Source: Singulisphaera sp. GP187 (GTDB lineage: Bacteria; Planctomycetota; Planctomycetia; Isosphaerales; Isosphaeraceae). Taken from it: a DNA stretch of 64,000 bases. Positions within the stretch are counted from its first letter, which is position 1; each line of letters starts with the position of its first letter. The notes under the pieces are model-generated. The model searched no databases, was not told the origin of the DNA, and was given only the letters and a program-made list of their open reading frames with translations. Below, piece after piece: positions 27,607-36,306 of this stretch. The stretch is from positions 2,012,727 to 2,076,726 of the forward strand of contig NZ_FSRB01000002.1 of assembly GCF_900129635.1 (NCBI RefSeq), written 5' to 3'. The translations under genes were made by a program, and so were the position numbers.

Positions 27607-28500
27607 ATGTCGCAGGGCGCCGAACCGACTTCTCAGACGACCCCTCCTACGCCGCCACATGGCCATCGACCGGCATCCGCGGCTCAGGTTCCGGCGACCT
27701 TGGTTCCCCAAGAGGGTTGGCACTTCCTGCACGTCTTTTACAAGGTCGATCGGGCCGCTCTGGCCGGTCTCTCGGCCGAGACGCGGCGGGAAGGGATCGA
27801 GGCTTTGAAGAAGGTGCTCGACCCGGCCGCACCGGGCGCTCCCGACCGTCTGCAGTGCTTCGCGGTCCCCGGCCACAAGGCCGACTTCGGGATCATGCTG
27901 GCCGGAGCGGACCTGAAAGCCGTTCACGCGACCCAGATCGCAATCCAGGCCTCCCCCCTCGGTCCGGCCTTGGTGGCGACCAGCTCGTTCTACTCGATCA
28001 CCGAGGTCTCGGAATACGTGCCCGATGTCGAGGAATACGGCCGAATCCTCCGCGATCGCGAAGGGATCGACCCCGAGAGCTCGAGCTACAAGACGAAAGT
28101 CGCCGCCTACGCCGCGCGGCTGGAGCCGATGAACCAGCAGCGGCTTTATCCCGACTTCCCCGACTGGCCCTGCTTCTGCTTCTACCCGATGAGCAAAATG
28201 CGCCAGGGCGATCAGAACTGGTATCTGCTTCCGTTTGAAGAACGCTCGGAATTGATGAGCCACCATGGCCGAAGCGGTATGAAATTCGCTGGAAGAGTGT
28301 CACAGTTGATCACCGCCTCCACCGGAATCGACGACTGGGAGTGGGGGGTCACGCTCTGGGCGAAGAACCCGTCGTACCTCAAGGAGATCGTTTACACGAT
28401 GCGGTACGACGTGAGCTCGGCGAAATACGCGCTCTTCGGTGATTTCTTTTTCGGATACATCCTGTCCGCCTCCGAACTTCTGGACACGCTCCGACTGTAA
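27607..28500 (+). CDS. chdC: coproheme decarboxylase (chlorite-dismutase family, HemQ)
   Basis: The product has 297 residues: an N-terminal proline-rich extension of about 30 residues, then the Firmicute-type chlorite dismutase fold. Motifs include Y193 in 'CFYPMSKMR' (catalytic tyrosine of ChdC), the 'NWYLLPFEERSELMSHHGRSG' segment with the proximal heme His (H219/H220), and 'WGVTLWAKNPSYLKEIVYTMRYDVSSAKYALFGDFFFG'. ChdC decarboxylates coproheme III to heme b at the end of the coproporphyrin-dependent heme pathway. Other heme genes are not in the window. AAGGGAG precedes the ATG. Confidence 0.93.
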   Translation: MSQGAEPTSQTTPPTPPHGHRPASAAQVPATLVPQEGWHFLHVFYKVDRAALAGLSAETRREGIEALKKVLDPAAPGAPDRLQCFAVPGHKADFGIMLAGADLKAVHATQIAIQASPLGPALVATSSFYSITEVSEYVPDVEEYGRILRDREGIDPESSSYKTKVAAYAARLEPMNQQRLYPDFPDWPCFCFYPMSKMRQGDQNWYLLPFEERSELMSHHGRSGMKFAGRVSQLITASTGIDDWEWGVTLWAKNPSYLKEIVYTMRYDVSSAKYALFGDFFFGYILSASELLDTLRL

Positions 28501-28605
28501 GGGGACGATCAAGAGACGGAGCGATCGCGCGACCGCTCGAAGGACTGTGACCAGTCCAGGCGGTCGTGCGCTCTCGGCAAGGAATGCTCCTTTCAGGAGT
28601 TCATC

Positions 28606-29052
28606 ATGTGGATCTGCCCGAAATGTGGCGTCAGCGTGGAGCCCTCGTTCGACGTCTGCTGGTCGTGCGGTACGACCGCAGACGGTGTGGAAGACCCCAC
28701 GTTCGTCACGGCCGACAATGCCGACCCGATCGAGGATCATCCGCCTGGTGATTTGAGGAACTCCCCGCCGAAATCGACCCTCGAACCCGAGTGGCCCGCT
28801 CCTCCATTCGAACTCGTGGAATGCTACCGGCCACGCGACTCGGCGGAGGCCAAGTTCCTGGTTGACCGCCTGGCCGAGAACGGGATCATGGCCGTGGCCA
28901 ATGGGACGCACATGGGAAACATGGAATACGTGCTGCCCCTGTTCTCGCCTCGACTCGAAGTGCGCGCCGAGGATTATGCTCGGGCGCGTGGCCTCGTCGA
29001 CGAATTTGAGCTCCGCAAGAAGGCGCGCCGCGCGGACGTCGAGGCCTTCTGA
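28606..29052 (+). CDS. zinc-ribbon/DUF2007 protein, copy 1
   Basis: The product has 148 residues. The N-terminal zinc ribbon, 'MWICPKCGVSVEPSFDVCWSCGT', has a C-x2-C...C-x2-C ligand set. A 'DGVEDPTFV' motif and a DUF2007-like C-terminal fold (about 70-145, 'LVECYRPRDSAEAKFLVDRLAENGIMAVA') follow. This architecture is common in planctomycetes; DUF2007 domains are thought to bind regulatory partners, but the role is unknown. AGGAG lies six bases before the ATG. The next gene at 29113 is a paralogue, so this is a tandem duplication. Confidence 0.85.
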   Translation: MWICPKCGVSVEPSFDVCWSCGTTADGVEDPTFVTADNADPIEDHPPGDLRNSPPKSTLEPEWPAPPFELVECYRPRDSAEAKFLVDRLAENGIMAVANGTHMGNMEYVLPLFSPRLEVRAEDYARARGLVDEFELRKKARRADVEAF

Positions 29053-29112
29053 ACCGTTCCGTTTCCGAGCCTCTGGACGATCCAAACGACAATGGGTTGA
29101 GGTAACCGCGAC

Positions 29113-29547
29113 ATGTGGACCTGTACGAAATGTGCGACGAAGGTTGACCCCTCGTTCGAGGTCTGCTGGTCATGTGGGACCGGCCGTGATGGAGTTGAGG
29201 ACCCGACCTTCGTGCTCGCCGATTCGGTTCCGCCTGCCCACTCTCCGCTCGAACTCGATATGCCGCCGGGCAATGACCCGATTCCTCAAGCCGCCCCGCC
29301 GCTCGAGGACCTGGTCGAAGCCTACTGGGCGAGCGACCTGATGCAGGCGACGTTCCTCGCCGACAAGTTGAACGAGGAAGGGATGCCTGCCGTGGCAGAC
29401 ACCCATGACATGCATGACGCGCTCGGCAGCATGCGCGACGGTCCGCGGGTCTGGGTTCGCGCGGTCGACCTGCCTCGCGCCAAAGCCTGGCTCGAAGCCT
29501 ACGACCTCCAGTACAAGACCGAGCACGGTGAACCGGATCGCCGTTAA
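29113..29547 (+). CDS. zinc-ribbon/DUF2007 protein, copy 2
   Basis: The product has 144 residues and parallels the gene before it: 'MWTCTKCATKVDPSFEVCWSCGTGRDGVEDPTFV', then a DUF2007-like part 'LVEAYWASDLMQATFLADKLNEEGMPAVADTHDMHDALG'. The zinc-ligand cysteines are all kept. The C-terminal domains of the two copies have diverged more than the ribbons. GAGGT precedes the ATG by about ten bases. The pair is probably co-transcribed from upstream of copy 1, and possibly with the Maf gene that follows 73 bases later. Confidence 0.85.
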   Translation: MWTCTKCATKVDPSFEVCWSCGTGRDGVEDPTFVLADSVPPAHSPLELDMPPGNDPIPQAAPPLEDLVEAYWASDLMQATFLADKLNEEGMPAVADTHDMHDALGSMRDGPRVWVRAVDLPRAKAWLEAYDLQYKTEHGEPDRR

Positions 29548-29620
29548 GTGCGGTGGATTATCGGCCCCTTGGGAGCGACGCGCATCAGGTCAGGCTCCCC
29601 TCAGCGCGGAGGTTCGGATC

Positions 29621-30199
29621 TTGAAGGAGTTGATCCTCGCGAGTACATCGCCTTACCGCCGAACCTTGTTGGCGAGGTTGGGGATTCCGTTTCGTTGTCT
29701 CGCGCCTCGGGTCGATGAGGACGCGATGAAATTGGGGGACTGGGAACCGCGTGAATTGGCCGAGCACCTCGCGCTCGCCAAGGCCCAAAGCCTCGGCGAA
29801 GCCGAGCCGGCCGCGACCCTGATCGGGAGCGATCAACTCGTCAGTTTCGAGGGGAGGATCTACGGCAAGCCGGGAACGACCGAGGGCGCTGTCGAGCAAC
29901 TCTCCGCAATGGCGGGACGGTCGCACCTACTGATCACGGCGCTCGCGGTGTGGACCCAGGGAAAAACCTCGGTCCACACCGACATCACGACGATGCACAT
30001 GCGACCGCTATCGCGTGTCGAGCTGGAACGCTATGTGGCGGCCGATCGTCCTCTCGATTGCGCGGGGAGTTACAAGCTGGAGGAGCGCGGAATCTCACTC
30101 TTCGATCGGGTCGAAACGCAAGATTACACGTCGATCATGGGCCTGCCACTGATTGCCCTGACAAGCCTGCTGCGGACGCTCGGTTATCCCATCCCGTAA
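29621..30199 (+). CDS. Maf-family nucleotide pyrophosphatase, YceF type (7-methyl-GTP)
   Basis: The product has 192 residues from a TTG at 29621 with GGAGG eight bases upstream; the open frame continues upstream through the previous gene's region. The start 'LKELILASTSPYRRTLLARLGIPFRCLAPRVDED' and the later 'IGSDQLVSFEGRIYGKP' and 'LDCAGSYKLEERGISLFDRVETQDYTSIMGLPLIAL' match YceF-like Maf proteins, which hydrolyse m7GTP to m7GMP and pyrophosphate. The catalytic Asp lies in GSDQ. It is presumed to act in the cytoplasm as house-cleaning. Confidence 0.9.
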   Translation: MKELILASTSPYRRTLLARLGIPFRCLAPRVDEDAMKLGDWEPRELAEHLALAKAQSLGEAEPAATLIGSDQLVSFEGRIYGKPGTTEGAVEQLSAMAGRSHLLITALAVWTQGKTSVHTDITTMHMRPLSRVELERYVAADRPLDCAGSYKLEERGISLFDRVETQDYTSIMGLPLIALTSLLRTLGYPIP

Positions 30200-30282
30200 G
30201 CCGCCGCCAGGGGGGTGTCCCCTGGATCGGCGGTGGCTGGACGAGCATCGGCTTGGCTGACGCAGTGACGATCGCGGAGGGC

Positions 30283-30690
30283 TCAGCGATCGTCCTGGTC
30301 GTCCCCTTTGGTGGCGCGCGGGTCGAGGATCTTCTCGACCGATTTGACCAGTTTTTCCATCGCGAACGGCTTGCGAATATAGTCGCGAACCCCGAGCATC
30401 TCGGCGTAGGCGCGGTGGCGGCTGCCCTCGTTCCCGGTGATCATGATGGTCGGAATCAGACCTCCGGGCCGCCCCTTGAGCTTCTCGAGAACGAGGAACC
30501 CGCTCTTCTTGGGCATCATCATGTCCAGGACGATCAAGTCGGGACTCTCGCGCTCGGCGATCGTGAGTCCGGAATTGCCGTCCCTCGCAACCATGATCCG
30601 GTAGCCCTTGCTCTCAAGAACGGCGCGCATGGATTCGACGATTTCATTATCGTCGTCGACGAGAAGGATAACCTTCTGGGCTGACGGCAT
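30283..30690 (-). CDS. single-domain response regulator
   Basis: The product has 135 residues: only a receiver domain plus a short charged tail. The acidic pocket is V-D-D-D (11-14), the phospho-acceptor is D56 in 'LIVLDMMMP', and the conserved lysine is in 'YIRKPF'. No output domain is present, so it works through a protein partner, as CheY-like or phosphorelay intermediates do. It is a possible partner for the kinase-less sensor at 13209 or the histidine kinase at 40987; this is inference only. A good minus-strand promoter sits 45 bases upstream. Confidence 0.92.
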   Translation of the reverse strand: MPSAQKVILLVDDDNEIVESMRAVLESKGYRIMVARDGNSGLTIAERESPDLIVLDMMMPKKSGFLVLEKLKGRPGGLIPTIMITGNEGSRHRAYAEMLGVRDYIRKPFAMEKLVKSVEKILDPRATKGDDQDDR

Positions 30691-30734
30691 TACTGTGGCT
30701 CCAGCGCAATGTTGCTCGCGAGACTACTCATTTT

Positions 30735-30763
30735 ATCATAAACCGCGGTTCAGGGCGGAGCAA
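30735..30763 (-). promoter_or_regulatory. sigma70-type promoter of the response regulator
   Basis: On the minus strand TTGCTC (30758-30763), a 17-base spacer and TATGAT (30735-30740). The predicted start near 30728 gives a leader of about 38 bases. The spacing is ideal and the -10 differs from consensus at only two positions. Confidence 0.55.
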
Positions 30764-30922
30764 GTCCGCCGCCGCCTGGAACCGTTAATGGCCGTGACGG
30801 TTCACGACCGGCCGGGTCGATTCGTCGGTGCGTTTCAACGAGCCCGATCCGATCGGACCAGGACCGAAAGTAGCGGATTCGCCTCGCTTCATGGCTGCCA
30901 ATGCTTCCGCCCATCCACCCTC

Positions 30923-30952
30923 TTTACCGAAGTCCCCCGGCATCGTCATAAT
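30923..30952 (+). promoter_or_regulatory. candidate promoter of the alanine/proline-rich lipoprotein
   Basis: TTTACC (30923-30928), 18 bases, CATAAT (30947-30952), about 90 bases before the ATG at 31051. Both hexamers are moderate matches. The 360-base gap 30691-31050 otherwise holds only the response-regulator promoter. Confidence 0.35.
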
Positions 30953-31050
30953 GGTTCGTAACGGACCGGCTGGTATTGGCTAAGTCTTGGCCAAGGGTCC
31001 AACCTGTCGCACATCCCTCCCCAGCCTTTCTCGGAAAGGATCGTCGACTC

Positions 31051-32130
31051 ATGAACCTTGGGAAATCCTGGCGATCAATGCTTCGGCTGGCCAGCCTGTC
31101 TCTCGTCATCGCTGGCTGCGGGGGAAGTGATATTCCCGACCCCGACGCCGACACGAACGCGGCCGCCGAACCGCCTGCGTCCTCAGGGCCGGCTGCCGCT
31201 CCGGCGGCCCCAGCCCCCGCGGCCCCAGCTCCGGCGTCCGAGCCGGCAACTCCCGCCGTCGCCGAGAGTGAAGCGCCCGCCGCGGCGGCACCCGCCGAAG
31301 CCTCGGCCCCAACTCCCGCCGCCGCCGCCGCGCCCACGGCCGAGCCGGTCGCCGCCGCGAGTTCTGCCGAGGAGACGCCGGCCGCATCCGCGGCATCGGA
31401 AGCACCCGGGGCCGCCGTGGATCCGAGTCGAGCGAAGAACGCGTCGGCGACTGCGGACATGCTCGCGCTCGGGAACAAGCCCTTGCCGACGGAAGCTCCG
31501 GCGGTCCCGACAACTCCTGAGGGACCGGGGGCTCCTGGTGCCATGGCCAATAACATGTTGGCCAACCCTCCCGGAATTCCCACAAGTGCCACAGGCGCGC
31601 CGGGTGGCTCCATGCCTGGCATGATGCCTGGTGATATTCCCGCCAGTCCGGGGGCCAACAGCGGCGAGATTCCGGGATATCCGGGGGGAACCGAGGGGAC
31701 CCATGCCGGTGGTGATACCGGGCACGCCAGTTTCCGATCGCCCAATAGCGCCGTGGACGCATTTCTGAAAGCGCTCAAGGCGAAGAATGCGGAACGATTG
31801 GCGGAGGCCACCGCCCGACGGGCGCCGACCGAGGCTTCCGGCCCGAAGAATCAGAAGCTCTTCGCCTCGATCCTGGAACAAAGCCTGACCGAGGACGACC
31901 TGAGCGACCTGGCCAACAAGCTAGAGGGGTACACGGTCGTCGGCAATAACGCGCCCAAGAGCACGGGGCGATACACGCTCATTCTCGGCAAACCGGGTAA
32001 GAACGGCGAGTACTACCGGCGGACGATTACCGCTCGTCACGAGAAGGACGGCTGGAAGGTCCTCGATATCAGTGGCGTGGGCACGATCGAGAAGCCCATT
32101 ATGATTCGCGGTCGCGGAATGCGCCGTTGA
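31051..32130 (+). CDS. alanine/proline-rich lipoprotein
   Basis: The product has 359 residues from the ATG at 31051. A lipobox signal peptide ends 'LSLVIAGC23GG'. Residues about 30-130 are low-complexity Ala-Pro-Glu, then a Gly-Pro-Met-rich stretch. A compact C-terminal domain (about 230-359, 'FRSPNSAVDAFLKALKAKNAERLAEATARRA' to 'GWKVLDISGVGTIEKP') follows. It looks like an NTF2-like/DUF4878-type stress-binding fold. The linker probably spans periplasm or wall. No enzyme motif is seen. A strong terminator follows at 32221. Confidence 0.8.
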   Translation: MNLGKSWRSMLRLASLSLVIAGCGGSDIPDPDADTNAAAEPPASSGPAAAPAAPAPAAPAPASEPATPAVAESEAPAAAAPAEASAPTPAAAAAPTAEPVAAASSAEETPAASAASEAPGAAVDPSRAKNASATADMLALGNKPLPTEAPAVPTTPEGPGAPGAMANNMLANPPGIPTSATGAPGGSMPGMMPGDIPASPGANSGEIPGYPGGTEGTHAGGDTGHASFRSPNSAVDAFLKALKAKNAERLAEATARRAPTEASGPKNQKLFASILEQSLTEDDLSDLANKLEGYTVVGNNAPKSTGRYTLILGKPGKNGEYYRRTITARHEKDGWKVLDISGVGTIEKPIMIRGRGMRR

Positions 32131-32220
32131 GGCCATCGAACCGCTCCGGCTTGGCACCCGTATGCTTCGCTTGGTTTGCACTCTGTAAGTTTGACGACAC
32201 ACGTTTTGTAGTTTTTTCCG

Positions 32221-32260
32221 ACCTCCGGCCCAAAAAAATGGGTCGGAGGTTATTTTTTTC
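32221..32260 (+). terminator. Rho-independent terminator
   Basis: ACCTCCGGCCC (32221-32231) pairs with GGGTCGGAGGT (32240-32250), with one G-U, followed by TATTTTTTTC. It closes the lipoprotein gene ending at 32130. Confidence 0.85.
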
Positions 32261-32417
32261 TCAAGTTGTCCTCTTGCTTTGCCGCGAGAGTGGCCATTTT
32301 GAGGTTTTCTCAAGGTTTGGCTTTGAAGCTGCATTAGCTCCTCATCGTTCAAGTTTATTCATCTTGCCGCAGCGACGGACATCACATCTCCAGACAGTGC
32401 CCAAGGAAGGAGCCTGT

Positions 32418-32747
32418 ATGGCCTTGTCCAGCCTTCGCCTCTGCGCGATGCTCGAACTCTCCGTGATCCTGTTCCAGGTGGTTGGAGTGATTGCGCTCTG
32501 CGTGAGTCGACTTTTGCCCCCCTCCTCGATTCGATGGGCGAACCGGGGCCGCGCGGGCTTCGTCGTGGCCATGATCGGCCTCGGCCTCGCCGGTGCCTTT
32601 TGTGGTCGACATGACTCGGATTTCGCCCTCTTCGCTGGCGGATCGATGACGATCCTGCTGATCGGAATGACCATGGGAAGCGGGCAAGTCGATACGACCG
32701 TACCGCCCCGAAGCCTGGTCGCTCCGGAGGCGAATCTCGCGAGCTGA
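32418..32747 (+). CDS. small membrane protein, hypothetical
   Basis: The product has 109 residues from the ATG at 32418 with AAGGAAGGA upstream; the frame is open further back but without a start site. There are three hydrophobic helices, about 9-29, 45-62 and 67-86 ('GFVVAMIGLGLAGAFCG', 'FALFAGGSMTILLIGMTMG'), and a short hydrophilic tail. No known family is recognised. It stands between two terminators (32221 and 32796), so it is expressed as its own unit. Confidence 0.65.
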   Translation: MALSSLRLCAMLELSVILFQVVGVIALCVSRLLPPSSIRWANRGRAGFVVAMIGLGLAGAFCGRHDSDFALFAGGSMTILLIGMTMGSGQVDTTVPPRSLVAPEANLAS

Positions 32748-32795
32748 ACTTTTTCCGAACGCGTAAACTCAATTCCACACACGTGTTACCATAAC

Positions 32796-32822
32796 GGGGC
32801 CTTTCGGCCCCGGTTTTTTTTT
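32796..32822 (+). terminator. Rho-independent terminator
   Basis: CGGGGCC-TTTC-GGCCCCG (32796-32813), a perfect 7-bp stem, then G and eight T. It ends the small membrane-protein gene. The remaining 33 kb gap to 33127 shows no gene. Confidence 0.9.
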
Positions 32823-33127
32823 GCCTTGCGATTTGACACGCCAAAACCGCGCGACATAGTTTCGCGACGAATCGGAGTACGGCGGATGGAATCGCGAAGG
32901 CTTCATTTGATTATCCCCCAATTCAACCCGCCCCTTTCATCCGTTGCGATGATCGGCCCGCTTCCTTTGCCAGGGTCTCTTCCGGCGCAAGCGTCGGGCA
33001 GTCCTTGTCAGGAACGGTCACTTCCGAGACGCAGTAGCGTCGGACCAATCCCCGACCCGAACGACGTGTCCCGCTCGTCGTGCGCTAGAGTGGTCGAGTC
33101 GGATACTGGCGGGAGAAGGACAAGCCC

Positions 33128-33886
33128 ATGTTGGTTGGACTGAAACGGATTTCCAAGGCACTCGGCCTTCTGGCCGGCTTCGCCGCGTCGACCCAGGGAC
33201 AGGCGATGGCTCAGAGTCCCAACCAGACGACGGCCAACGCCGTCGCCGGGGCCCTCAGAGCAAGTCAGGCCCTTTCCGGATATCGTATTGCGATCGAGAC
33301 CCGCGACGGCGTGGTCACCCTCACTGGTACGGTCGCCACTCCGGCCCAGAAAGCCGAAGCGGTCGCCCGCGTCCAAGGGGTTCCCGGCGTAGCCGCGGTC
33401 AGCGATCAACTGAATTTGGCCAGTGACAGCCGGGTTCAGCCGGTCCAGTACCAGCCGCAACAAGTGGCGATGGGAGGCCGTCACAACCGCTTCGGTAACG
33501 CAGCCGGTGTTGGCGGTGGCGAGGTCATCTACGACGGTGGCGCTGGTGCCGGAGCCGCCCCTGCCGGGCCCTCCTTCGACGGCGGGCCGCTTCCCGAAGG
33601 TCCTGCCGGAGCACCGGGTGCCACTCAGGCGGCCGTTCCGGGTCAGCCGAACTACGCGTGGCCCAGCTACGCTCCCTATCCCAACTACTCCGCGGTCGGC
33701 TACCCGACCGTCTACCCCTGGCAGGCCTGGCCGAACATCGGCCCGCCCCACCCCTACCCCGAAGTGCCCCTCGACTGGAGAGCAGTCACGCTTCGTTGGG
33801 ATGACGGCCTGTGGTGGCTCGACTTCAAGAAGCACTACACCCGACCGTTCTTCACCCCGTACCCGTTCGGCCTGTTCGCCTACTGA
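33128..33886 (+). CDS. secreted BON-domain protein
   Basis: The product has 252 residues. A signal peptide (about 1-28) is followed by one BON domain (about 36-100, 'VAGALRASQALSGYRIAIETRDGVVTLTGTVATPAQKAEAVARVQGVPGVAAVSDQL'). BON domains bind phospholipid or attach to the envelope, as in OsmY. The C-terminal half is glycine-rich and then aromatic with repeated Tyr-Pro ('WPSYAPYPNYSAVGYPTVYPW'), ending in a hydrophobic-aromatic tail 'FFTPYPFGLFAY'. AAGGA precedes the ATG. A stem-loop follows at 33929. Confidence 0.85.
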   Translation: MLVGLKRISKALGLLAGFAASTQGQAMAQSPNQTTANAVAGALRASQALSGYRIAIETRDGVVTLTGTVATPAQKAEAVARVQGVPGVAAVSDQLNLASDSRVQPVQYQPQQVAMGGRHNRFGNAAGVGGGEVIYDGGAGAGAAPAGPSFDGGPLPEGPAGAPGATQAAVPGQPNYAWPSYAPYPNYSAVGYPTVYPWQAWPNIGPPHPYPEVPLDWRAVTLRWDDGLWWLDFKKHYTRPFFTPYPFGLFAY

Positions 33887-33928
33887 GCCAGGCGAGAGGG
33901 TCACCACGATCCCACGTCTTTCTCAACA

Positions 33929-33967
33929 CCGAAGAGTCGCCAGGATTCGTTCCTGGCGGCTCTTCGG
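33929..33967 (+). terminator. terminator-like hairpin after the BON gene
   Basis: A 17-bp stem (33929-33945 with 33951-33967, one G-T) closes on a 5-base loop. Only a weak T-rich tail (TCGTTTCG) follows, so termination may be partial. The 370-base gap 33887-34256 otherwise shows no gene. Confidence 0.55.
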
Positions 33968-34256
33968 TCGTTTCGAACCCAGGAAATTCTCCCAAACATT
34001 CGAAACAAAGACTTCAGAAATGGGGCCTATGACGCGAGGGCGAATGATGCAAGAGGAATTTGCGTCACAGCAAGGAAATTCCTCACACACCGAGCTATCC
34101 TCGTTCGATAACTAAGCCACATGGGCCGGTTAGTCGATTCGACACGACGCCGAATCGATCGGTCATCAGCGCCGAATCAACGAGCCCGGCGCCGAGGCCG
34201 GTGGGGCAGGATTGCCCGCCGGCGCGTTCGCGCAAGTTCCATGGAGGGGAGATCCA

Positions 34257-34865
34257 ATGACCCAATTCGCGCGGCATCGGGGCCCGATCACCCCGCGCTG
34301 GGTTCGCGGGATTCTGACGGGAACCTTATTGGCGGTCGTCGCCACTAGCAACCTCGGTTGCGGCCTGTCCTACGTATTCCGGAACATTTCGCCACTGCGT
34401 CCGACCGGTTGGTCGTTTGCATGGCCGATCTTGCCGTCTCAGCAGCAACGACTCGAACGCGATATGGAACGCGAGGAAGCGGATCGCGTCCCCATTCTCG
34501 ACCCGATCGTGGGCGAATTCGCTCCGGCGACGTGCCTCGACCCGCCCAGCGAGCAGGAAGTCTGGAACAAGGTCACCAAGTTCAAGAACGGATCGCCGCC
34601 GTTCTACGAGACGCAGAGGAACAACGTTCGGTTCCTGATCGAGAAGATCGGCGACAAGATCGACCCTTGCAAGGTCTATCCTCTGGCCGGACCGTGCCAA
34701 CTCGTCCACTGCCACTACAAGTGCACCATCTACTTCGACGAGTCGTACTGGTCCGACTACCCGATCCCGTTCAACCACGTCGATCATCGGGTTGAGGTCG
34801 TCTACATCGACAAGGATCACCTTCGCCGCTGCGGTGGACCCCCCGTCGCGACGACCCCTCCGTGA
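34257..34865 (+). CDS. secreted lipoprotein, hypothetical
   Basis: The product has 202 residues from the ATG at 34257, where GGAGGGGAG lies just upstream; an ATG 15 codons earlier lacks such a site. The signal peptide ends with a lipobox, 'SNLGC35G'. The mature part has paired cysteines ('VYPLAGPCQLVHCHYKCTIYFDE') and histidines (HVDH). I do not recognise the family, although similar planctomycete lipoproteins with a 'FYETQRNNVRFLIEKIGDKIDPC' core are known to me only as uncharacterised. A perfect 16-bp terminator follows. Confidence 0.7.
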   Translation: MTQFARHRGPITPRWVRGILTGTLLAVVATSNLGCGLSYVFRNISPLRPTGWSFAWPILPSQQQRLERDMEREEADRVPILDPIVGEFAPATCLDPPSEQEVWNKVTKFKNGSPPFYETQRNNVRFLIEKIGDKIDPCKVYPLAGPCQLVHCHYKCTIYFDESYWSDYPIPFNHVDHRVEVVYIDKDHLRRCGGPPVATTPP

Positions 34866-34930
34866 CGTCGATCCGACGGTCGCGATTGAACCGTCAGGTC
34901 TGATCTGACTCGCTGACCCGCCAAGGTCAT

Positions 34931-34983
34931 GCCCCGGAATGTCGGCTCGCCTCCCAGGCGCCGACATTCCGGGGCTTTTTTTT
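34931..34983 (+). terminator. strong Rho-independent terminator
   Basis: GCCCCGGAATGTCGGC (34931-34946) pairs perfectly with its complement at 34960-34975 across a 13-base loop, followed by eight T. It ends the lipoprotein gene. Confidence 0.92.
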
Positions 34984-35068
34984 CGTTGCGCGGGCGGTTC
35001 CTCGAATCGCGAGCAGGAGTGAGTCCCGGTCGCGTTGTCGTTGTCGAAGCGATGCTCAGGCTAGCAGG

Positions 35069-35974
35069 TTAGTCTGCGTCGAAGAACGGAAAGAGTCTTC
35101 TCAGCTCTCCCTCGTTGGGCTGGGTCCCATATTCGCAAACCTCAAACGCCTCGGCCGTTTTCACCGCCTTTCCCTTCTCCGGGCCGAATTCCTTGACTAA
35201 CTTGTCGCGGAAACGATCGGCGAGCGCTCCGTAACGCTGGGTGGTCCGTTTCCGGGTCCAGTCGAGCCGCTCGGCTTTTCCGGTTGGAACCTGATCGAGA
35301 TAGCCGGCGAGCCAGGGGTTCCACTCGTAGAACTGGGACCCGAGAGCGTCAATCGCTCGAACTTTCTGGTCGAGCGTGGAATCGATCGGGACGACGACGT
35401 CGGGCTGGAACGGATTCGGCTTCTTGAAATCGTCCTCGGTGTACAGAAAAACCGGGTTTTTCCTCAACGCGGGAACGTCGGGGCAAAAGCTCGGGACGAT
35501 CACCATGAACGCGGCATCCTGAACGAGAACCCCCGTGTAGCGATGGTCCGGGTGATAGTCGTTGGGGCGGTGGGAGATCACCACGTCGGCCTGCCACTCG
35601 CGAATCTTCCGGGTGAATGTCCGGCGGTTTTCCAACGTCGGCAACAACTCGCCGTCGTGGATATCGAGGACTTCGGACGTGATGCCGAGGATCTTGGCGC
35701 ACTCCTGAACCTCGGCCGCGCGGCGCCGAGCCAGGATTGCGCCGGCCATCTCGTGATGGCCAATGTCTCCGTTGGTTGCACTGACGAACTTGACCTTGTG
35801 CCCGAGCTTGGCCCAACGCGCGGCGACACCGCCCGCCTCGAGCTCGCAATCATCAGGATGAGCTCCGAACACAATGATCCGAAGCGGCCGATCGTTCTCG
35901 GCGGCCCAGAGATTCGGGCAACAGGACGCGGCCGCCAGCAAAAGGGGAAGCGCAAAGCGAAGCCATCGGAGCAT
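35069..35974 (-). CDS. PIG-L family (LmbE-like) secreted deacetylase
   Basis: The product has 301 residues. A signal peptide (about 1-25) precedes the zinc deacetylase fold. The metal motif A38-H-P-D-D42 and a second 'YHPDHRYTG' (about 141) are both present. Enzymes of this family remove N-acetyl groups from N-acetylglucosamine-linked compounds. Export suggests a wall or extracellular sugar substrate. The C-terminal part is charged and specific to planctomycete members. It is divergent from the large secreted protein at 36307. Confidence 0.9.
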   Translation of the reverse strand: MLRWLRFALPLLLAAASCCPNLWAAENDRPLRIIVFGAHPDDCELEAGGVAARWAKLGHKVKFVSATNGDIGHHEMAGAILARRRAAEVQECAKILGITSEVLDIHDGELLPTLENRRTFTRKIREWQADVVISHRPNDYHPDHRYTGVLVQDAAFMVIVPSFCPDVPALRKNPVFLYTEDDFKKPNPFQPDVVVPIDSTLDQKVRAIDALGSQFYEWNPWLAGYLDQVPTGKAERLDWTRKRTTQRYGALADRFRDKLVKEFGPEKGKAVKTAEAFEVCEYGTQPNEGELRRLFPFFDAD

Positions 35975-36269
35975 CGGTCAAATCTCCTTGAGAGAGAACG
36001 TGGGAACGGACCCGAGATACCTGAGTGTCCCGGAGACGTTCTATCCGTCGCCCATTCGCGAGTCGAACGAAAAGCGGTCGAGCGCGGATCCAGGGCCCGC
36101 GTTCAACGCCTTGGCGGACCCAACGGAAACCGGTTGAATCGGCAAAGGGGCGCGTGCCGTCGGGCAATCGTTCGTCCGAAATGGCCTGTTCGGTTGACCA
36201 GGACAATTCCCATGGCCTTGGTCTTTCGCAGGTGGTTGCGGAGATTACTTTTCGAATTGTCGATAATGC

Positions 36270-36299
36270 TTGCCGAGTCAGGAAAAAACGCCGTAGAAT
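36270..36299 (+). promoter_or_regulatory. promoter placed for a leaderless or very short-leader mRNA
   Basis: TTGCCG (36270-36275), 18 bases, TAGAAT (36294-36299), then CGATAGG and the ATG at 36307. The expected start falls on or next to the ATG. No ribosome site is seen. Otherwise the 332-base gap 35975-36306 holds nothing recognisable. Confidence 0.45.
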
Positions 36300-36306
36300 C
36301 GATAGG

